A DNA stretch of 64,000 nucleotides from positions 124,001 through 188,000 of the forward strand of contig NC_008758.1 of assembly GCF_000015505.1 (NCBI RefSeq), written 5' to 3'. The translations under genes and the position numbers were made by a program. Below are positions 42,831 through 51,015 of the stretch, in pieces. Below the pieces are notes generated by a model. The model did no database searches. It saw only the letters and a program-made list of their open reading frames with translations, and was not told the DNA's origin. The DNA is from Polaromonas naphthalenivorans CJ2. Lineage in GTDB: Bacteria; Pseudomonadota; Gammaproteobacteria; Burkholderiales; Burkholderiaceae_C. Position 1 is the first letter of the stretch; every line of letters begins with the position of its first letter.

Positions 42831-43306
42831 GCGTGTAGCCCCACCCAGGGTGAGTTTTGGCGTAGGGATGGACCCCATCCATCCATATCGGAGACGATGG
42901 CTTCAGCCATTTCTTTGGGTTGCAGACGAAGAATTTCTTCCCATCTTTCAATGTAATCCTTGCTGCACAGTCTCTCGTTTCGCCATCGATTCACAATGCT
43001 CATTGCATTGCAAATCAAGCGGCTCGTCTCGTTAGAAGGCAGCAGAACCAAATCCAGTGCGATGCGCTGATGACGGATCAAACGGTCTTTTTCGACAGAC
43101 GCTTGCGTGATCCTCGCCAGCACACGTGAAGTAGATGCTCCGGAGGCTGCCTGGGCACGCTCAAAGAATTCTGGCGACGTAAGAATGGCCGTTACCTTGC
43201 CATGCTTTTCAATCGCAACCGGCGCCGAAGCCGAAGCCAGCAGGATTTGCCCGAAACACTGTTTTGCCCGGGTGGATGAGAATTGTCGCAGTTTGGCAGA
43301 CATCAT
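42827..43306 (-). CDS. Phd/YefM-like antitoxin with C-terminal extension
   Basis: A 159-residue protein. The first 55 residues follow the Phd/YefM antitoxin pattern (LRQFSSTRAKQCFGQILLASASAPVAIEKHGKVTAILTSPEFFE), a DNA-binding dimer domain that represses its own operon. The remaining 100 residues (DRLIRHQRIALDLVLLPSNE, RLICNAMSIVNRW) are longer than in usual 80-90-residue Phd proteins and may bind the downstream nucleotidyltransferase. Start ATG 43306 (a second ATG follows directly); the longer frame upstream lacks a good start. Confidence 0.7.
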   Translation of the reverse strand: MMSAKLRQFSSTRAKQCFGQILLASASAPVAIEKHGKVTAILTSPEFFERAQAASGASTSRVLARITQASVEKDRLIRHQRIALDLVLLPSNETSRLICNAMSIVNRWRNERLCSKDYIERWEEILRLQPKEMAEAIVSDMDGWGPSLRQNSPWVGLHA

Positions 43307-43392
43307 GTTGTCTACTTTACGTTTAAATGGACGTTTTGTCCATTTCAGGATGGTGACATTGTTGTCATGAACTTGCCTGGGCGCGCATAAAG

Positions 43393-43678
43393 TCAAGGTG
43401 TACGCGAGATCCTTGAAGCGGTTGGCGTCGCTGTGCTTTATCAGCCATCGTATTCACCGGACCGTTGGCCATTTGAGAATTGCTGGGCCAAACGCAAGAC
43501 CTTCTTGCGCGCAGCTAAAGGCCCCACGCGCGAAGTGCTTGATACCGCGCTTAAACAACCACTCGACACGGTCACTGCTTGGGATGCCCGAGGCTGGTTT
43601 GCCCATAGCGGCTATCCTTGTAGTGAAGGGCAAACTGCTGCAAAGCATGATTCAGTAAGGCTCGCTATTGATGGCTAA
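43393..43678 (+). pseudogene. IS630-family transposase C-terminal remnant
   Basis: In one frame the plus strand reads VREILEAVGVAVLYQPSYSPD, then ENCWAKRKTFLRAAKG and WDARGWFAHSGYP. This is the end of an IS630 (DDE_3) transposase, with the final Glu of the catalytic triad in WPFENCW. The N-terminal two thirds are absent and no terminal repeat is seen. Confidence 0.75.
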
Positions 43679-43957
43679 ATTCAAAGCTTTTCTCAAAAAA
43701 TCGACTGTCAGTGGGTTGCGCTGTATAACGGGGTCATTAAGTGCTTCAGACAGAAGCAGGCAAGTTCTGTCCCACGCAAGGGCTTCTGGCGATAACATCG
43801 CTTTCAAAATAGCCAGCTCAAGTGCATAGCTTGCTCGGGGGTTATTATAAAATTCTGCTGCAATAGTAAGTGAAAGTTTTTCGCTTGCGTCCCAATAGTT
43901 TTCCATCGAGTCATTCAAGGGACGTGTAATCCAATGATGCCTTACTTTTGCATGCAT
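43652..43957 (-). CDS. Hypothetical protein (101 residues)
   Basis: A 101-residue helical protein of unknown family (MENYWDASEKLSLTIAAEF, SYALELAILKAMLSPEALAW), overlapping the end of the IS630 remnant by 27 bases on the other strand. Its composition is protein-like and more AT-rich than the surrounding operons. Start may be ATG 43957 or the internal Met 18 at 43906. Part of an AT-rich block with the next two genes. Confidence 0.5.
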   Translation of the reverse strand: MHAKVRHHWITRPLNDSMENYWDASEKLSLTIAAEFYNNPRASYALELAILKAMLSPEALAWDRTCLLLSEALNDPVIQRNPLTVDFLRKALNLAINSEPY

Positions 43958-44100
43958 TTCATCGGCTTGCCTTTTGACATCGCATTTTCACTCAGGCCTC
44001 ATTTGCATTAATTCAAAAATGGCTTTTTCATTTTATTCATTATTGATCATGCGATGTTTTTAATTTCACCCCATTATGCTAAAACCTAGAAATTAAAAAG

Positions 44101-44976
44101 ATGATTTTACCACACACACCAATATTGGTTTTAACTGATCTAGAATTTCCGATAGATGTAGGCGCACTTCCATCTCTTACCGCAAAAGCCGTGCGTGATT
44201 TCCTAGAATACAAATTACAAAATATTGGAGATGACGTTGAGGTATTTTCAGACTTTGTTATATCAAGAGGCGGGGATGAGTCGGATATTAGAACTCCCAC
44301 GCCTGAGGAGGCGGAATTAATTCGTTTAGCGTGGGAAGATGCAAACCTAAAACCTCCCAAACCCGGTCATCCACTGCAGGCATCAGTAGCCCAAGAATTG
44401 CATGATGCCTTCACCAAACATGTGATGAACCAGGATTGGTCTCTGTCTTTCGTTTATTGCAGCCGTAGTTCTTTTCGAAGCTTCAACTTTGAGGTAACAA
44501 GACTCGACCATTTGAATTTATTGAAGGAAATGATTTCAAGTAAATTACTTAAACAGAAAAACAATGATTCATTACGCGAGTGCCCTCCTATCTGGGACCC
44601 ACGTCACGTGTTTTCTATGGCAGAAGTGATTGAATTTTGTAAAGCATTAAATATTAACTGTACTGAAAATTCATACGAAAGCTTACCATCTAAGCAGCAG
44701 GTTTTTGCACCGAGTAACGATTCTGATATTGATCGTGACCTTGAGCTGTATTTACGCTTTGTCGAACGTGGGGGTAATATTGAAGATGGAAAAGTAGCTA
44801 CTCGTGGAGGACATGTAAAGAAGTTAGCCGCCGAATTTCAAAAAGATCGGCGAACCATTGTTTCGGCGTTGAATAGAGGACTAGCAACGAAACTGCAGCG
44901 TGAGACAGGGGCATTTGCTCCCGTACGTCTTGAAAAGATCAAATTTCTGAAGAGTTCAGGCCGATCTAAAAGTTAA
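44101..44976 (+). CDS. Hypothetical protein with possible HTH near the C-terminus
   Basis: A 291-residue soluble protein I do not recognise. It starts ILPHTPILVLTDLEFPIDV and ends in a basic region RGGHVKKLAAEFQKDRRTIVSALNRG that could be a helix-turn-helix (Ala-Ala-Glu-Phe, Arg-Arg-Thr-Ile-Val). Codon use is clearly more AT-rich than in flanking genes, a sign of transfer. Its stop overlaps by 4 bases the stop of the convergent gene at 44973-45497. ATG 44101 is the first codon after a stop-rich AT leader. Confidence 0.6.
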   Translation: MILPHTPILVLTDLEFPIDVGALPSLTAKAVRDFLEYKLQNIGDDVEVFSDFVISRGGDESDIRTPTPEEAELIRLAWEDANLKPPKPGHPLQASVAQELHDAFTKHVMNQDWSLSFVYCSRSSFRSFNFEVTRLDHLNLLKEMISSKLLKQKNNDSLRECPPIWDPRHVFSMAEVIEFCKALNINCTENSYESLPSKQQVFAPSNDSDIDRDLELYLRFVERGGNIEDGKVATRGGHVKKLAAEFQKDRRTIVSALNRGLATKLQRETGAFAPVRLEKIKFLKSSGRSKS

Positions 44977-45497
44977 TACAATCCTTTTTCACATGGAAGT
45001 GCATTATGAACTTGCCGTACTTCACTAAACGGGAGCAGATATGACTGCTGTCCGATTTCAACACCCACTTTGGTTTCATCGATTTGCACCACACGTCCAA
45101 AATACAAATCATGATTTAGTTTATTGGTGACAGCTACAATCATGCCAATTTCATAGAGCGCTTTGAAATGATGCGTTGCAGGACGATGAACAATGTCCTT
45201 GCGCATTGGTTTTCTCGCATAGTCACACAAAAAAACAGCAAAGTACGGCATCGTAAATTGCAATCCGCGATGATGTACATCAACCCACTCATCATACATT
45301 CGTGCAACATGGCCCTGCCGTATTTTACCGCGTGCGGATGCTTGAAAGAATGTAACCGCCTGACCCAGGTGAATTTGGTTTTTCGAAATAGAATATCGCG
45401 TCTCATCTTCAAGGAGAAGGTTAATCCAACTTTTCAAGGTAAGAAGTTCTCGTTGGCCGTAGTCTGGCATAAGCGTTACAAGTTCATAAATATTCAT
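44973..45497 (-). CDS. Hypothetical protein (174 residues)
   Basis: A 174-residue protein of unknown family: a helical N-terminus (LVTLMPDYGQRELLTLKSWINLLLEDETR) and a beta-like C-terminus (ALYEIGMIVAVTNKLNHDLYFGRVVQIDETKVGVEIGQQSYLLPF), which could be a small SH3-like barrel. AT-rich like its convergent neighbour, whose stop it overlaps. Function not predictable. Confidence 0.55.
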   Translation of the reverse strand: MNIYELVTLMPDYGQRELLTLKSWINLLLEDETRYSISKNQIHLGQAVTFFQASARGKIRQGHVARMYDEWVDVHHRGLQFTMPYFAVFLCDYARKPMRKDIVHRPATHHFKALYEIGMIVAVTNKLNHDLYFGRVVQIDETKVGVEIGQQSYLLPFSEVRQVHNALPCEKGLY

Positions 45498-45850
45498 TAT
45501 TTGCTATCTTAAAATTTAAGGGTTATTGACTAGCGGCTCTTGCGACACATATGTGCAATAGATTCGTTGTGCTCTTATTCAATCTATCTACACGTTGTTT
45601 GTTGAGGTTAAAAATTACGCAAGTTATGGAGCTCACTGCCGTGGGATGTTTAGAAAATTATGTACGAACCTCTAGGAGTTAAAGACGTACGTATTAAACA
45701 ATTTATCGAAATGTACAATCTTGATGCGCATTTCTTTCGCTGTGAAATGTGCATTGAAATGTGGAATGTGCAATCCAATTGGGGATTCAGATCTAGTTTT
45801 TTTGAATGTTATGAATTCACGCTTGAAGCCCCAAGCATGGCCGCTTTGGC
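45498..45850. other. AT-rich intergenic region
   Basis: About 350 bases, AT-rich, with one short open frame (45660-45857) that has no supporting ribosome site or family features. Right edge is the start of an IS5 remnant. Confidence 0.4.
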
Positions 45851-46112
45851 AGCATGAGCATGGCAATGACCACGAAGTGCGGCCCAGTCAGCACCTCTGA
45901 GATCCACTTCGCAAATCGCGGCTCAACCGCCCGAATCTTGCAACCCATTCAAAGCTGCGCTCGACTACCTAACGCCTAGGCAGCATCACAATGCCTTTCT
46001 TCGCTTCGGGAAGCTTGACCTCTCGAAGCCCGATGCCGCCCTCAGCCGCATCGCTTTTGGCCTGCTCACCCGTACAGCCCTGGTCCGCCAAGGTCAACTT
46101 GACCGTTTCACC
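45851..46112 (-). pseudogene. IS5-family transposase C-terminal remnant
   Basis: The minus strand reads VKLTLADQGCTGEQAKSD, then GLREVKLPEAKKGIVMLPRR followed by a stop where IS5 transposases have Trp, then VVERSFEWVARFGRLSRD. These match the end of IS5-type DDE transposases (RR-W-VVERSF motif with the catalytic Glu). One stop codon and missing N-terminus show decay. It is fused directly to the IS110 fragment at about 46112. Confidence 0.75.
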
Positions 46113-46477
46113 GGTAGCCCGCAGGCATGCAGCCGTTGCAGCCACTGCGCATCGTTGACGTCGCTCTTGCGGCCAGGCACCGAACGAGCCTCGCGCGCAT
46201 TGGCAACAATGACCTCGATGCCGCGACTCTGCAGCACCTCGTACACGGGTATCCAGTAAACGCCGGTAGACTCCATGGCCACGGTCTGCATGCCGATTGA
46301 CACGAGCCAGTGGGCCATCCGTTCGATGTCACCAGTAAAGGCCTGGAATGTCTGCACCGCTTCGTCGCACAGTTCCGGTGTAACGCCAACGACATGAAAT
46401 CGAGCACCGATGTCGATGCCAGCAGCACGGTCATGCATGACGGGCAGACCGGCCGGTTTGATGGATTGCCGTGACAT
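46113..46477 (-). pseudogene. IS110-family transposase N-terminal remnant
   Basis: ATG 46477, with a strong AGGAGGTG ribosome site, opens about 121 codons of an IS110 DEDD transposase: AAGIDIGARFHVVGV (first catalytic Asp), TVAMESTGVYWIPVYEVL (Glu) and GRKSDVNDAQWLQRLHACGL (Asp pair). Homology stops at the junction with the IS5 remnant, where the frame runs into a few foreign codons. The C-terminal Ser domain is missing, so it is inactive. Confidence 0.8.
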
Positions 46478-46699
46478 GATCACCTCCTATGGGTTGAGCA
46501 CGCCGGACGGGGACTCGGATCAGATCAATTTCCTAAACGGGGTCACACGAGGTGCCACCACAGTTGGGTCCGCAGCTTCCCCTGGGCCAAGTTTTTTGAC
46601 GGGGACGAATGCCTCCCAAAAGCAAGCGGCCTCTGTCCAGCGCCCTAGCAGTCTAGACTGGCTGCGTGTTTCTATCCATACGGGGCGCGGCAAGCCGCG

Positions 46700-46971
46700 A
46701 GGGCGGTCTTTTTAAGATGTCGACGTGCAACTTCAGCTGCGCGTTCTCCGCGCACAGCCTAGACAGCTCCATCTGTTCGGGTGTCACCGGCTTGGCGCCG
46801 GGCGTCGTCAGACAGCCGGCAGCCGGCAGCCGATGCTTTGACCCAGTTGCGCAGCGTCTGCTCGACCAGCCCCAGTTCTTTGGCAGCCACCACGATGCCC
46901 ATCGCCTGGGCGTGCTTGACAGCCTGTTCCTTGAACTCGGCCGTGTAGTCTCGTTTCGGTATCTTCTTCAC
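46700..46971 (-). pseudogene. IS3-family orfA remnant, frameshifted
   Basis: MKKIPKRDYTAEFKEQAVKH and VAAKELGLVEQTLRNWVKA form the helix-turn-helix start of an IS3 OrfA. After about 50 codons the frame slips around a GCCGGC repeat, and the rest (GAKPVTPEQMELSRLCAENAQ, then HVDILKK) continues in another frame to about 46700. OrfB is absent. Confidence 0.8.
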
Positions 46972-47240
46972 TTCTCTTCCTTCAAGTCTCGATATTAATC
47001 ATCGAACCCTTGGAAGACGAAAAACGGCGGGCAGCTCAGTCTCACTCCGCTTTGAGTTTTTGACCAAAACAGATAAAATACAAGCTTAAACCCCGATGCA
47101 GGCCGAGCGCCCTCAGGCTCCGCTTTTGTATCACGCGTCCGCCTCCAGGCTGGTCATTGATTTGACCGCCGAACTTTCACTTCTCCAGTTTCAGCCGCAG
47201 TATTCCTGCTGTGGCCTGGCGGAGTCTTGAAAGTTCGAAA

Positions 47241-47600
47241 ATGAAATCAATCGTTTTAGCCTTCGCTGCAGTCATCGCCACCACGGCCACCGCCTGGGCC
47301 ACCCCAACTCCAATCACGCTGACACACACACAGCTGACCGAAATCGTCCAGAGCGCAAGCGACGACACTGGAACCCTAAAGAGCCTCGCCGGCGTGCACC
47401 TCGTCATCGACCTCCGTCCTGGCGCGATGTACCCGTATTTCGTCGCCGCCGACAACGTGCACGGCTTGGCCTTCATTTGCCAAGTTGGCTTCGAGGATTT
47501 CGGCGGAGGACCAGTGACGGCCACGGTCATCCGGTACGAGCGCGGCGAAGACGGTCGCGGCTACGTAAAGCTCGACGCCTGCACACCACAGGAGCGCTAA
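47241..47600 (+). CDS. Small exported protein upstream of AAA+ gene
   Basis: A 119-residue protein with a signal peptide (MKSIVLAFAAVIATTATAWA) and a beta-rich body (GVHLVIDLRPGAMYPYFVAADNVHGLAF...VTATVIRYERGEDGRGYVKL). No family recognised. The stop is 2 bases before the next start, so it is co-transcribed with an AAA+ ATPase. ATG 47241 is chosen for its signal peptide; a GTG at 47211 is in frame. Confidence 0.55.
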   Translation: MKSIVLAFAAVIATTATAWATPTPITLTHTQLTEIVQSASDDTGTLKSLAGVHLVIDLRPGAMYPYFVAADNVHGLAFICQVGFEDFGGGPVTATVIRYERGEDGRGYVKLDACTPQER

Positions 47601-47602
47601 GC

Positions 47603-48796
47603 ATGAGCAACGCAATCGACGAAAACGAAGGCGTTGCCGGAGCCCCCGAAGCCGGGGGCTCCGGCGCCGCGCGTGTGGATTTCGAGCAGCTTCGGCTGTC
47701 GCTGGCAGAGAGCGCCAAGGCCGAGTCATCACCAAAAACAAAGGAAACCAAGGCTCCGCCGATCACGATGGCGCGAGTCCGTAAACAAAAGGAAGCTGAC
47801 AGAAAAAAAGCGGAAGGAGGAGTTGCTGTGCAGGTGTTTCGTCCTGAACACCTCCTTGCGGCGCTGGATGGTGTATCTGTTCGGTCAGTGGACTCAGACC
47901 AGAGCGGGCGCATAAAAAAAACTGTGGAGTTGCTTATACAACTCGGCCCAGATCGAGCGCTTTCAGCGCCGGGGCCGGCATGGCAGTCAGAGCTCGATGA
48001 GCTTCAAGAGTGTTTTCCGTCATTTGCCAGGGCGATCGAAGAAGTCGTGAGGCCGTCTTTGGCCATCCTGTCTGCTGGCGGGGTTGCGCGCCCTACTCCA
48101 TTGCTCCTGGTTGGCTCGCCTGGGGCTGGAAAATCATTTTTTGCTGCCACCTTGGCCAACATGCTAAAGGTGCCAATTGTGCGGATGGACATGTCAAGCG
48201 CAACAATGAGTTGCACGCTGAGTGGTCTAGGCTTGCATTGGGCAAACAGCTCGCCGGGGGAGGTTTTCCGAACACTGGCTTTTGGCCGGGCCGGTGTCTA
48301 CGCCACCGCAAATCCGGTGTTTGTACTCGACGAGATCGACAAGGCCGGTGGCGACCTCCGTTTCGACCCAGTCGGCCCACTTCACGCTTTGCTTGAAGAG
48401 TCCGCGAAGTATTTCGAAGACGAGTCATTGCCTGGCGTTGTTATGAATGCTGGTCACATTCGCTGGATATTAACTGCGAATGCGACATCGACAATTACGC
48501 GGCCGATTTTGTCCCGCACTCATGTCGTCCACGTGCCAGAACTTTCCGAAATCGAGTCTCGACATGTCCGCACGCGTATATTTTCCGGCGTAGTGGATTC
48601 CTTGGAGATTCCCGAATTCGAAAATTGGATTCCGCAATCGGTGCTCCACGGATTCGCGGATATGGGGCCGCGTGAATTCAAGACCAGGTGCGTAATGGCG
48701 ATAGGCAAGACGCTGGCGCGGGGGAAATATCGCGTTAGCGAAAATGACTTTGCAACCGGATTATCTAAGCCAGTTAGAAAAATAGGTTTTATGTAA
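47603..48796 (+). CDS. AAA+ ATPase, Lon-like motor domain
   Basis: A 397-residue protein: a low-complexity acidic/Ala/Lys N-terminus (residues 1-75), a helical linker, then an AAA+ module with Walker A VGSPGAGKSFF (about 183-193), Walker B FVLDEIDKAGGD (about 245-256), a sensor-1 WILTANAT and an Arg-finger region ITRPILSRTHVVHVPELSE. The order resembles the ATPase part of Lon, but no protease domain follows. It may be a remodelling ATPase working with its small neighbours. Start ATG 47603 after GGAG. Confidence 0.8.
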   Translation: MSNAIDENEGVAGAPEAGGSGAARVDFEQLRLSLAESAKAESSPKTKETKAPPITMARVRKQKEADRKKAEGGVAVQVFRPEHLLAALDGVSVRSVDSDQSGRIKKTVELLIQLGPDRALSAPGPAWQSELDELQECFPSFARAIEEVVRPSLAILSAGGVARPTPLLLVGSPGAGKSFFAATLANMLKVPIVRMDMSSATMSCTLSGLGLHWANSSPGEVFRTLAFGRAGVYATANPVFVLDEIDKAGGDLRFDPVGPLHALLEESAKYFEDESLPGVVMNAGHIRWILTANATSTITRPILSRTHVVHVPELSEIESRHVRTRIFSGVVDSLEIPEFENWIPQSVLHGFADMGPREFKTRCVMAIGKTLARGKYRVSENDFATGLSKPVRKIGFM

Positions 48797-48878
48797 ACCC
48801 CGGTAATAATACATTTGCTTGTTTTTGCGTTATCGATATAATGCAGAAATGGGCAGGTTATTAAAATAAGGGGTTGAT

Positions 48879-49319
48879 ATGGCACTCGAAGAATACAAGT
48901 CGACGCTAAAGCGTGGGCGCAGCAAATTGCGCTCCAATCCTCTGCACGCGAGTGATCCTATGCGCCTTTCGATTCGCGAACGTCTTCGCGAAAAGCGCTT
49001 TGCCGCGTGCGGACGAGAAATTCTTTTGATGACGCTGGATAATCGCTTGGACAGCCTCGCCGCCGAATTCGTGAATGATTTAGATGCGTTGACGAAAGCC
49101 GGCGGAGATGTTGAAGCATTTTATGGCCTGCAGGAAAGCCAGCGAGGCCCCATCACTTACGCATGCAGGCACGCAACCTGGGAAATAAAATACGTTGTCG
49201 TCGAGGGTTTGACTGGCTTTAAGATTATTGAAGATTTGCAAGCTCGTGCTCAAAAACTTCTGGCAGATCCCGCTCGCTTAACCCAAATGCAGTGCCTGAA
49301 CAAGTGGTGGCACTATTAA
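48879..49319 (+). CDS. Hypothetical protein downstream of Lon-like AAA+ gene
   Basis: A 146-residue basic, helical protein (YKSTLKRGRSKLRSNPLHASDPMRLSIRERLREKRF, later GLQESQRGPITYACRHATWEIKYVVVEG). No family recognised. It follows the AAA+ gene by 82 bases on the same strand and is likely in the same transcript. A hairpin follows its stop. Confidence 0.6.
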   Translation: MALEEYKSTLKRGRSKLRSNPLHASDPMRLSIRERLREKRFAACGREILLMTLDNRLDSLAAEFVNDLDALTKAGGDVEAFYGLQESQRGPITYACRHATWEIKYVVVEGLTGFKIIEDLQARAQKLLADPARLTQMQCLNKWWHY

Positions 49320-49333
49320 TGTTTATTTTTGCG

Positions 49334-49363
49334 TAAATCCCGGTGATTAATCGCCGGGATTTA
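49334..49363 (+). terminator. Hairpin after the Lon-like cluster
   Basis: TAAATCCCGG (49334-49343) and CCGGGATTTA (49354-49363) form a 10-bp perfect stem with a 10-base loop, 15 bases after the stop of the 146-residue gene. T-run is weak, so a terminator of moderate strength. Confidence 0.5.
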
Positions 49364-49499
49364 ATCTAAAAAACATGGGGGATTAATCAAAATGACCTCT
49401 TGGGATATTCGGAAAGAACGCGCATCTCTTCTATTTTGCGTTCAATAATGCTTGATTTGAGCCCGGGGCCTGCCCTCCCCGGGAATTCATCCGCCGCCA

Positions 49500-50215
49500 A
49501 CCCTGACCCCCGACTGTTGGCGCCGAGACGGAATTGACCAGTTGGTCAATCCGAAGTCGGCGATAACACGTAAGAGGAAAAAATGCTGCTGGCCCTGACA
49601 CAGGAAAAGCCGCTGTGTGCAACCGAGCTGCTGCAAGCGCATCTGGAAAATGGAGGCGAGTGGGTTCATTCAGAAACGATTCGCAGGATGCTCAAAGCCA
49701 ATGAGATGTCGTGAAAAAGAACAATGCACTCCCTCAAAAAAAAGGATGCGGCGGCATTTGAGCAGGCGCCAATGGAGATGGAGAACTTGAAGCGAACTGC
49801 CAAGGCGGGTGAAATCGAAGTGGCTTACCTCGATGAGGCGGGATTTTCCTGCGTCCATCCCAACCGCAATGCGTGGACACGCAAAGTCTAGCAGCACTTG
49901 AAACTTGCCATTCGAGGCCAACGCCTCAATGTGCTGGCAGCGTTGATGTCCTCGGGTTACCTGGAGGACTGCATGTTTCATGGAAGTATGACGGGTGCGC
50001 AGCTGCTCAGCTTCATCAAGGAAGTGGTCCAGAAGTATGAAATACCGATCACGTTTATTTTGGGCAATGCATCGTTTCACACCTCAGAAGTTGTGAAGCA
50101 AGCCAGGGAAGAATTCGAGAAATTGAGTGCCACACTAAAATTTCTTCCTCCCTACAGTCCTGAATTAAATCGAAAAGAACAATTGTGGCATACGATAAAA
50201 CATCATTGAATGGAT
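49500..50215 (+). pseudogene. IS630-family transposase, decayed copy
   Basis: Recognisable pieces occur in several frames: MLLALTQEKPLCATELLQAHL and WVHSETIRRMLKANEM (DNA-binding part), VAYLDEAGFSCVHPNRNAW (first DDE Asp region), ITFILGNASFHTSEVV (LDNAxxH region with Asp changed to Gly) and FLPPYSPELNRKEQLWHTIKHH at the end. Several stop codons and shifts separate them, and the second catalytic Asp is changed. Inactive. Confidence 0.75.
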
Positions 50216-50394
50216 GTTAAGTGCAGGACTGGAAAAATCCTTGAAACAGAGTTGTCTGATATTTTTCAAAGATTTGGCAGTGTTTATAAATTTGAATTTT
50301 ATGGTTAATAACTTTTGTTAAACAACTTAATCGGCAAAAGATGTGTGTAATGGGATGGGCTAAGCCTGCTCCGGTGATTGCGGGAGTTTGTGCA

Positions 50395-51015
50395 TTATTT
50401 GGTTTCGGCTGCCGGATAACGGATTTTGCGTAGCATCTGCGTAGGCCATCCGTTGATGCGGGCAGTTCCGTTGCGGCCAATTCGTATTTCAAGATCCCGC
50501 ATTCCGCTTTCGAGTACCTCTATCGCTGCGCTGTAGCGTGCAGTCAAATAATGGAATTGCTGATTTTTTGAACCGACCCAGCTTCGAGCGGTGTCGGGAT
50601 GGTCGGCCCTGTAAGGCCCATCTACCAGCACGTCCGTCGCGCCAAGAAGCGCTTGCGCACCGTCGAGCGCAAGCAGAGTGAGTTCATCGACGGTGTAGCC
50701 CGTGAACACCATGACGGACAGGCCTGCCGCCTGCGCGGCAGTGGCGACTTCCGCTAGGCCTTTGGCTTGCAGCAAAGGTTCGCCTCCCAAAAACGTGATG
50801 CCCTCGATGCCAAATTCTGCTTTTGCCGCAATCATTTTGTCGACCATGCTGGCGGCTGTCACCAGTTCGCGGGCGACGATCGGAAGCAAGCCCGGGTTGC
50901 AGCAGCCGGGGCAACGTTTTTCGCAACCCTGCACCCAAAGGACCGCTCGGAGTCCTGGCCCTTCGGCCTGGCTGGCGGGCACCCAGGCAGCGACGTTCAG
51001 CCAGGCGTGGGTCAT
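50395..51015 (-). CDS. NrdG-like radical SAM activase, last gene of a helicase/AAA+ operon
   Basis: A 206-residue radical SAM protein with the cluster motif Cys31-x3-Cys35-x2-Cys38 (GCEKRCPGCCNP) and GGEP at 77-80 for SAM binding, the short form typical of glycyl-radical-enzyme activases such as NrdG and PflA. These split SAM at a 4Fe-4S cluster to make a glycyl radical on a partner. No such partner is encoded here. Its ATG overlaps the stop of the ClpB-like gene by 4 bases, so it belongs to the operon starting at 60306. The substrate may be one of the operon proteins or a nucleic acid (inference). Confidence 0.85.
   Translation of the reverse strand: MTHAWLNVAAWVPASQAEGPGLRAVLWVQGCEKRCPGCCNPGLLPIVARELVTAASMVDKMIAAKAEFGIEGITFLGGEPLLQAKGLAEVATAAQAAGLSVMVFTGYTVDELTLLALDGAQALLGATDVLVDGPYRADHPDTARSWVGSKNQQFHYLTARYSAAIEVLESGMRDLEIRIGRNGTARINGWPTQMLRKIRYPAAETK

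Noticed and set aside
45660..45857. A 65-residue plus-strand open frame
   Set aside because: No ribosome site, runs into the IS5 remnant, composition not convincing.
50395..51015. Prokaryotic viperin
   Set aside because: The protein is short and of the NrdG/PflA activase type, without the longer viperin C-terminal region or nucleotide kinase neighbour.
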